Positions 1 through 5,600 of a DNA stretch of 9,716 nt are shown piece after piece. How positions within the stretch are numbered: position 1 is the first letter of the stretch; each line of letters begins with the position of its first letter. The position numbers were made by a program, and so were the translations under genes. The DNA comes from Chitinophagaceae bacterium UBA1953 (GTDB taxonomy: Bacteria > Bacteroidota > Bacteroidia > Chitinophagales > Chitinophagaceae). A model generated the notes under the pieces. The model was given only the letters and a program-made list of their open reading frames with translations. It had not been told where the DNA came from and did no database searches. The DNA is taken from positions 1 through 9,716 of the forward strand of contig DDEN01000006.1 of NCBI GenBank assembly GCA_002336115.1. Direction: 5' to 3'.

Positions 1-328
1 GCCTACTTTAGTCCGGAATATTCAGCTACTGCCAGATGATAATTACATTCGGGTATAACCTTCAGCATAAAATTTTATTACTTAGTTCATTTATAAATTG
101 TATTATTTTGATACCCATGCTTTATCTGGGGGATAGCTCTCAACTGTCTGTGGCTTTGCGCTCGCGAGGGTTTACTTTTGTAGCCCTGTTAATCCGAAAC
201 AAACACAAGCACGGGCTTCAAAACTTCACAAATTCACTTTAGCACACCTGAAGTAAAGCCCGTGTTATTAGTCGGTGGAGTTTTGTATATTTTCATTTTA
301 AAGAAATTCAATTAGAATATCCGACACT
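1..328. other. Non-coding or unassigned region downstream of the CPBP gene
   Basis: No convincing gene is seen on either strand. The only open frame on the plus strand here (36-242) lacks any family resemblance and runs through a patch with repeats. The middle (about 127-270) is GC-richer than its surroundings and includes the 8-bp palindrome CTCGCGAG at 161-168. It may be the edge of a degraded mobile element or of another gene's control region, but nothing decisive can be read. Confidence 0.5.
210..264. repeat. 9-bp inverted repeat forming a possible stem-loop
   Basis: CACGGGCTT at 210-218 is exactly complementary to AAGCCCGTG at 256-264. The intervening 37 bases are AT-rich, contain an alternative partner (CTTCA 216-220 with TGAAG 249-253) and leave a long loop. 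On the minus strand the stem is followed by a loosely T-rich tract. It could therefore weakly terminate transcription from the CPBP gene ending at 329, but it is not a textbook terminator. Confidence 0.35.
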
Positions 329-1030
329 CTATTTTACGATTTGTAAAATAGCAACCATGGCAGATAGTATTATAAGCCAATGAATTATAATATTCAGAGC
401 TAATTTTTTGATCTGCAAAAACAGTATGCCGAAAACAATGCCCCAACTCAAAAACCACCAAAACTGATCGATAGATTTCAATCCGTGTTGAAAAACAAAG
501 GGAATTGTTGCAATTATTACTGCGAGCCATTTGTTTATTTTTTTGCTGACCAAAGCTTTAATAGCAAAGCCTCTGTAAACAATTTCTTCTGCCAAACCTG
601 CAACCAACCCCATCATAATAAATATCACTCTTGCAGTTGTTGTTTTGGGTGTTAATGAAGATATTGAGCTTAATTTTTTCGCATCTATAGTGGAGTTTGC
701 TAATACTATCTCAATAAAAATAAGCAATCCTATTGCAAAAAACATGTAACTAATTATCATATAAATCATTTTCTTTTTAGAAAACGGTAAGCCAATTTCT
801 GATAATTTCCAACCCGATAGAGTTAGAACCTTTGAAACAATAGTAATTTGAATTATGTACCAAACTGTTATAATTACCCAGAATGTATTGAAAAAATCAA
901 GCCCCAATTTAGTAAATAGCGACTGATTTAATAACAACAACGAAATCAGCGTTGCCGTTACTGGAAATCCAATGAGTATGGCAACTGTTTGGGACAAGGG
1001 TATGGTTTTAGGTGTCTCCGAATTTTGCAT
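329..1030 (-). CDS. CPBP (Abi/CAAX-like) family intramembrane metalloprotease
   Basis: Predicted integral membrane glutamic-type/metal-dependent protease of the CPBP family (Pfam Abi/CPBP), 233 aa, a usual length for the family. Hydrophobic segments are visible at about residues 15-35, 48-66, 88-110, 134-146, 168-181, 190-206 and 211-230. The family's conserved motifs are all present: EExxxR as E148-E149...R153 (AEEIVYRG), FxxxH as F178...H182, and a third histidine at H217 in a late membrane helix. The protein is therefore probably catalytically competent. Family members process prenylated or small peptide substrates, act in bacteriocin self-immunity, or have unknown targets; no substrate can be inferred here. 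The ATG at 1030 follows an A-rich leader (TTAAACAAA) and lies just downstream of a Bacteroidota-type -7 box, which supports this start. The gene lies 74 bp downstream of a Crp/Fnr regulator on the same strand and could be its target. Confidence 0.9.
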   Translation of the reverse strand: MQNSETPKTIPLSQTVAILIGFPVTATLISLLLLNQSLFTKLGLDFFNTFWVIITVWYIIQITIVSKVLTLSGWKLSEIGLPFSKKKMIYMIISYMFFAIGLLIFIEIVLANSTIDAKKLSSISSLTPKTTTARVIFIMMGLVAGLAEEIVYRGFAIKALVSKKINKWLAVIIATIPFVFQHGLKSIDQFWWFLSWGIVFGILFLQIKKLALNIIIHWLIILSAMVAILQIVK

Positions 1031-1057
1031 TTTGTTTAATTTAATGGTTTAACAGTG

Positions 1058-1065
1058 CAAAATTA
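1058..1065 (-). promoter_or_regulatory. Candidate Bacteroidota -7 promoter box for the CPBP gene
   Basis: Read on the minus strand the sequence is TAATTTTG, an exact match to the Bacteroidota sigma-ABfr -7 consensus TAnnTTTG. It would place the transcription start around 1050, leaving a leader of about 20 nt before the ATG at 1030. A clear -33 TTTG at 19-21 bp spacing is not visible; the nearest TTTTG upstream is only 8 bp away. The box falls in the 74-bp gap after the Crp/Fnr gene, so the CPBP gene may be transcribed independently of it. The assignment is by consensus only. Confidence 0.45.
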
Positions 1066-1104
1066 GAACTGTCCAAAATAATAGTAGTTACCATTTGATA
1101 ATTT

Positions 1105-1674
1105 TCAAACTTTTTCACCTCTTATCCTGCTCAAACTCTGTGGCGTGATGCCAAGATAAGATGCCAGATATTTCAATGGTATTTTATTCACATCGGGTTT
1201 AGTATACAAAAGTTCCAAATATCTCTCTTTAGCAGTTTTTGTAAGCAGATCGACTTGTTGCTTTTGTTTTTCTATAAAAGAATTTTCAGCGATGAGTCTC
1301 GTTATCTTTTCACCATAATTCCCAACCTCCATTGTTTTCCGAAAGTTATTATATGAAATCTGAAAAACAGTAGTGTTCTCAAAAAGTTTGACTTCAATGG
1401 GCGTTACTTTTTGCAACGTAAAAGACATATAATCATTTAGAAACTCTTTTTCAAAAGCAATATCAATACATACGAAATTATTCTTTTTCCAGAGAAAGTT
1501 TCCTCCGCATCCTTCAATTATTATGTTCAAATATTTTTCTGTTGTATTTGAAGGCTTCAATATGGATTCTTTTGGGAAAGAGCGTACTCTTCCAAGTTTC
1601 TCAAAATTTTCCCATACCTGAATATTCAGGTTTATAACAGGGTCAAAAACTTGTTTTAAAAAATCAGCTGTCAT
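1105..1674 (-). CDS. Crp/Fnr family transcriptional regulator
   Basis: Short (189 aa) member of the Crp/Fnr superfamily in the form common in Bacteroidota. Residues about 25-110 fit a cyclic-nucleotide-binding-like beta-barrel, about 118-150 the dimerisation helix, and about 164-187 a C-terminal helix-turn-helix (IPLKYLASYLGITPQSLSRI). The hallmark ending 'ERYLxLL...P...IPLKYLASYLGITPxSLSRIR' strongly supports the assignment. The phosphate-binding cassette of true cAMP receptors (FGE...RxA) is not recognisable, because the equivalent stretch reads FEKEFLNDYMSF. The four N-terminal cysteines of Fnr are also absent. The ligand is therefore unknown and it may not bind cAMP at all. The ATG at 1674 follows an A/T-rich leader. 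No TAnnTTTG box is visible upstream of it as far as the defence operon. It may regulate the adjacent CPBP gene or itself; control of the upstream operon is speculative. Confidence 0.9.
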   Translation of the reverse strand: MTADFLKQVFDPVINLNIQVWENFEKLGRVRSFPKESILKPSNTTEKYLNIIIEGCGGNFLWKKNNFVCIDIAFEKEFLNDYMSFTLQKVTPIEVKLFENTTVFQISYNNFRKTMEVGNYGEKITRLIAENSFIEKQKQQVDLLTKTAKERYLELLYTKPDVNKIPLKYLASYLGITPQSLSRIRGEKV

Positions 1675-1930
1675 TGCATAACTTGTTGCTTATTTTGCGC
1701 GTGCCGTTATCGGTCAATACTATAGGAATTAACGCTTCCACAGGGGGGCAGTTTAGTTCAACGGTACCAATATGTTTTATGCGGCATGTAAAAGCCGATT
1801 CATTATCTGTGCGTTAAGTGGTTTGTGAAATGTAATAATTTTAAGCTTTGCCACACACTGCCGCATAAAATATATTTAGTGTTGTAGGCAGGCTTTTCTA
1901 ATCTATCGAAGACTCCTAATCTAGGTTGCT
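1675..1930. other. Intergenic spacer between defence operon and Crp/Fnr gene
   Basis: This 256-bp stretch has no convincing ORF on either strand. It holds the long inverted repeat listed separately and, just after the last operon stop codon, the 8-bp direct repeat CTAATCTA at 1898-1905 and 1916-1923. It also has locally GC-richer patches (around 1741-1750 and 1781-1786) unlike the flanking AT-rich genes. No compact GC hairpin with a U-run, as expected of a simple Rho-independent terminator, is seen immediately after 1931. Confidence 0.6.
1769..1876. repeat. 108-bp unit bounded by an 18-bp imperfect inverted repeat
   Basis: The left arm 1769-1786 (AATATGTTTTATGCGGCA) and right arm 1859-1876 (TGCCGCATAAAATATATT) are reverse complements at 17 of 18 positions, with a perfect 12-bp core (1775-1786 and 1859-1870). 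The remaining pair would be a G-U wobble in RNA. The 72-bp centre has no coding capacity. It may be a small non-autonomous element (MITE-like), an interspersed repeat typical of Bacteroidota intergenic regions, or a long-loop RNA structure at the operon's 3' end. No clear target-site duplication was found directly outside the arms. The repeat itself is certain; its function is not. Confidence 0.7.
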
Positions 1931-2185
1931 TCATAATTCCATCATCCACTTTTTCATATTAGCTTGCAATCGAGCTTGCTCATTAATTGTCAAAAAGTTC
2001 ATCCTTCCATTTGGATGATTTTTTATTCCTTTTATATGTGGGTAAGTAGCCCAAAAGAAATTTCTTAATAAATCATCATCACCGCTTTCCACGATTCGTT
2101 GGGTATCTTCTGCCAATAGAAAAAGATTGTGCTCGAAATCCCTTCTTGATTTTGGCGGAGGCATACCATATTTACTCTTCTCCAT
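1931..2185 (-). CDS. Small protein, third of a tandem paralogous trio in the defence operon
   Basis: 84-aa soluble, unrecognised protein, the last gene of the operon. It shares the trio's two conserved blocks. The N-terminal block is SRRDFEHNLFLLAED, matching SRKEFERNMHFLAEG in the preceding gene. The C-terminal block has IKGIKN...PNGRMNFLTINEQARLQAN, with the shared pattern PNxRxNxLTxxExxRLxAN. The linker between the blocks is several residues longer than in its sisters and carries an acidic patch (ESGDDD) and aromatics. The start chosen, ATG at 2185, overlaps the previous gene by 14 bp and follows an A-rich leader. A second in-frame ATG at 2164 would give a 77-aa protein (MPPPKSRRDF...) that aligns better with the starts of its sisters and cannot be excluded. 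No signal peptide, membrane helix or catalytic motif is visible. The function is unknown, but conservation as a set beside the STAND gene suggests an accessory role. Confidence 0.8.
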   Translation of the reverse strand: MEKSKYGMPPPKSRRDFEHNLFLLAEDTQRIVESGDDDLLRNFFWATYPHIKGIKNHPNGRMNFLTINEQARLQANMKKWMMEL

Positions 2186-2417
2186 TTTCTTTTGATTTAA
2201 ATTCCTTTTGTTGCACCATATTGGCAATTGTGTTGGCCATCAGCCTAGCACTTTCATCAACTGTATTAAGGTTAGCTCTCTTGTTAGGGGCTAATCTGGC
2301 ATTTTTTATTCCTTTAATAGATTTGGAGTTCGAGCGATTAATCTTTACCTGATCTTTTTCAAAGCCTTCAGCCAAAAAATGCATATTGCGTTCAAATTCT
2401 TTTCTACTAGTTGGCAT
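2172..2417 (-). CDS. Small protein, second of a tandem paralogous trio in the defence operon
   Basis: 81-aa basic, soluble protein without a recognised domain. It has the same architecture as its neighbours: an N-terminal helix-like block (SRKEFERNMHFLAEGFE, residues 4-20), a polar middle, and a C-terminal block with KSIKGIKNARLAPNKRANL followed by ESARLMAN. The conserved TIN of the sisters' TINE motif is TVD here, so the sequence reads TVDESARL. The reading frame is open further upstream to an ATG at 2468. The ATG at 2417 is preferred because the protein then begins MPTSRKEF, matching the first residues of both sister proteins, and because the extra residues look like translated overlap. With this start it overlaps the preceding gene by 11 bp, as expected for translational coupling. 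It is clearly homologous to the flanking small genes, so local duplication is the simplest origin. Biochemical role not recognised. Confidence 0.82.
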   Translation of the reverse strand: MPTSRKEFERNMHFLAEGFEKDQVKINRSNSKSIKGIKNARLAPNKRANLNTVDESARLMANTIANMVQQKEFKSKENGEE

Positions 2418-2649
2418 AAATAAGATTTTTAAATTGAAAATCCTCAAAAGAAGCTCTTGAATTTGCAATTAGCCTAACAGATTCATTTATTGTCAAAAAA
2501 TTCACTCTTTGGTTTGGTGACTTTCTAGAATTTACTAAACTATCTATCAATCGCTTACTATTTGTAATATGGTGTCTGCCTAGCTCAAGGCCTTCATATA
2601 GAATATTAATATGCCGTTCAAATTCTTTTCTGTTGCTAGGTGTAATCAT
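2407..2649 (-). CDS. Small protein, first of a tandem paralogous trio in the defence operon
   Basis: 80-aa soluble protein beginning MITPSNRKEFERHINILYEG and containing KSPNQRVNFLTINESVRL near residues 43-60. It shares the NRKEFER...L.EG and PNxRxNFLTINExxRLxAN patterns with the next two genes. Its ATG overlaps the stop codon of the giant protease-STAND gene as ATGA (2646-2649), so translation is very probably coupled to it. Two amphipathic helical blocks joined by a Pro-Asn-Arg turn are plausible from the sequence, but no known fold is recognised. Type I AVAST operons are reported to carry a small gene alongside the MBL and STAND genes; whether this family is the equivalent cannot be settled by eye. 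Possible roles include adaptor, inhibitor, protease substrate or sensor subunit, all inferred only from context. Confidence 0.83.
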   Translation of the reverse strand: MITPSNRKEFERHINILYEGLELGRHHITNSKRLIDSLVNSRKSPNQRVNFLTINESVRLIANSRASFEDFQFKNLIYAN

Positions 2650-5600
2650 CTTGCTACCTCCTTTTGTTCAAAAACATCAATATATCTGGAATCATATCCA
2701 TAATGTATTTGCCAAATCAATTTGTACTCGGTTTTTAAATTTTCTATTGTTTCTTTTAGCACAGTTGTATAATAGCCCGTTTTTTCAGCAACCCCCTGCG
2801 CTTTGTTGTCCCAATTTCTTCCGTTTCTCCAGTATATCGATTTGGTATTGTCTTTGAGATTTTGAATTAGAGTACCTAAAGTTTCATTCATTACAGCCGG
2901 TACTAACTCACTTCCTGTAACACTACCTGCATATTCACTCCTGATAAATAAAGGAATTACATCTTCTTCCATATCCGAAATACTACTAGAGTAACTATTC
3001 TCAGAAAAAGTCGGCCAAGGGTAGGAATGGCGTTTTGTAGTGAATTTTGTTAAAGGAATTAAATAGGCTGTGAGTTCTATTTTCTCTTTAACACTGCGGC
3101 GAGATTCCGGGTGTTCTGTAGCAAAGTAGTTCAATGGTAGTTCATTGTTTATTAATAGTTTTTCAAAGTCAATATTGCCGGTTTCAAATAAATCTTTTAT
3201 AGCATTTTCAAAACTGTCATTACTGCTATTAAACTGAGGTACTAACTTGTTTTCCGGGAAGGTTGGCTGATAAAATCGTAATATATTAGCGACCTTCTCT
3301 TTGTCACTAAGTGTAGTGCAAGTATAAACAGCAACATTTAATGCATATCTCAAAAGAGTATCGAAATCCGAAACAAGAGAGATGTCGTTATGGTCATTAA
3401 AACTTCGATCAATATATTTACTTGCTTTCTGACTTTCTTTAATAGATAATGGAGCTAATGTTTTTACCTGTCCCAACAATGTTTGAGCAAACTGTTTGGT
3501 TAAAATATTTAGATCATTAAGCTCATATATATAGTCGATTATCGGTTCCAAATATTCTTCTTCTAATACTATTTCGCCTTTGTACTTATTAGATGAAGCA
3601 AAAGTTTGCTCGAACTTTACAATTAACTTATCCAGATTAGTAGTACCATAGTTTTTAAGCTCGATAAGAGATGCAAGAATAGCCTCCCTTATCATGAAGT
3701 GGTTAGTCTTCAATAGCTCTTGTTCATTTTCTTCTAAAACAGCTTTCAGATTTTTGGCTAAACCTTCGGGATTTAAATTTGAAAGCTGATGAATAACACA
3801 AGCAGAAAGTTCTTTTGAAATACTATACCCATCGCTAAGTATTTCTTTTATTAGTGCTTGAACAAGAATGCCTGGTTTAATGGAGCCGAGCCAAACCAAA
3901 GTTTCAATAACTCTATTTTTTACAACTAATGAAGGATGATTTAAAAACCAAATAAGGAACTTTAGCAAATGCTCGTCTTGTTCATGGGTGTTTACTTTAT
4001 CGGCTCCTTTATTCTGCCACTCATACCTGTCATAAAAATGCTGGCTAGTTCTCACCATCAAATTAATATGCTCCAGAACAGCTTCTAAGATCAACTGCTT
4101 TTCGTGCTCATCATTTATATTCCGAAGCAATGAAATTATTTGGCTGGCAATCACCCATTCTTCAAAATAAGGCTCATTAATAATCAGTTTTTTTATGTCT
4201 TTGATAAATTCAGCAGAGTTATTGTACGTTTCGGCAAAAAGATTTCTTATGTCATTGATTTTATTGGAATAGTTAAATGACCATACCCCATATTTTTCAT
4301 CCTGAACTTTTTGCAATGCATCAATTATTACTTTTCTTGCACCGCTTTTGTTTTCTGTATCAATCTTCCTTTGTGCCTCTTCTTTTGCAATAATTAGTTC
4401 GTCCAGAGGATCTTTCTCGTCTCTTGTAGGAGTTGGAGACATTCTTTCTTCATCAGCTTCTTCTTTTGAAGGTTGAGTCGCTTGCATTCCAACAGCTTCT
4501 AAATACGGTTTCACCTTCCCGAAATTTGAAGTGCTCAATTCGCTAAACAATTCCCTTAGATACTCATATCGAAATTCATCACTTAGTTCAGTTACTACAA
4601 ACCTAGCCAGGCGCTTAAATATTATGTCTAATTTTCCTGGTTCATTATTTTCCAAATGATTTAAAATACCTGCCTGGATCTTTGCATAACCACTAATATA
4701 TCTGTCATCACCAAGTATAAACAATTCACTGAGCCCCCAAACGATAGGCGAACCTGTACATTTAATATTCCGCAACATGTCCATTATACCACTTTGCTCT
4801 TCAATTGCTCTGGCTCCTAATATGTAACCATAGCCTGCATAAGGCATGTCAACTATCCCTGATTCTGCATTTGAAATAATAGTTTGGTAATCTGGTAGCA
4901 ACAAGTGTTTAAAGTATTCTATTGACTTATTTAAAAAGCCGATTTTGGCTAAGTCACCGACAAACTCTTCCTGCTGCTGTTTCACATATCGTTGAAATGT
5001 CATCTCACCGGATGCATTATGAAGATGCGCTGCGAATTTCTGGAGGTAGGAAAGATTACCATCTTTAGGGACAATATTTGAAACAGCGGTATTTATTATT
5101 CCCAACTGAGCTTCTTTGTACCATGATGGACCCATTGAGGTATCAATCATTTCCTTAAAAACCTGCTTAGCTTTATCTTCATTCTTTATGAGAGCATACA
5201 ATTCAACTAACCTCAATAGGTATTCATTTCTTTCCCATCTATTTTCTACAGTATTTATAATATGCTCTTCTAATACTCTTGCTACCTTGAAAGCCGAAAC
5301 CTCATATTCGGCTTCCTTAGCTAATTCCCTGGCAATTACAAACAAGCTATCTGTGTAACCTTCGGTGTATAGCCCAAGTTGATATTGCTTCTTATTGACT
5401 ATTTGCTCAACAAAAACAGGAATATATTCAGGGAAAGCTTCTGCTAATAAATGAATCAGGCTTTTGTAGATGACCGGGTAAATCAATTCAGGAAGGGCAT
5501 AACTTCTCTTCCAATTCATCCTATTCCTTAAATCCGGAATTAGCTTTTCAATTAAAGTAGTAAGTTTACTCTGAAGCTGTTTAACCTCTTCATTCTTGCC

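Noticed and set aside
36..242. Plus-strand open frame of 68 codons
   Set aside because: No family resemblance, no promoter or leader, and it runs through a repeat-bearing non-coding patch; likely chance.
312..530. Minus-strand open frame overlapping the CPBP gene
   Set aside because: It overlaps the well-supported CPBP gene in another frame and has no recognisable features.
1676..1712. Possible integron attC-like site (ATAAC ... GTTAT inverted pair)
   Set aside because: The ends do not fit the RYYYAAC/GTTRRRY core consensus and no integrase or cassette array is present.
1924..1931. Rho-independent terminator directly after the operon
   Set aside because: No short GC-rich hairpin followed by a T-run is visible on the minus strand; the only large inverted repeat has a 72-nt centre.
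2418..2468. N-terminal extension of the second small protein starting at 2468
   Set aside because: The extra 17 residues have no counterpart in the two sister proteins, while the ATG at 2417 gives matching N-termini.
5116..5358. Plus-strand open frames inside the giant gene (also 2633-2857, 6365-6562, 6820-7053 and 8257-8568)
   Set aside because: They lie antisense within a long intact gene with clear domains; their translations are Ser/Leu/Phe/Cys-rich, as expected of antisense shadows.
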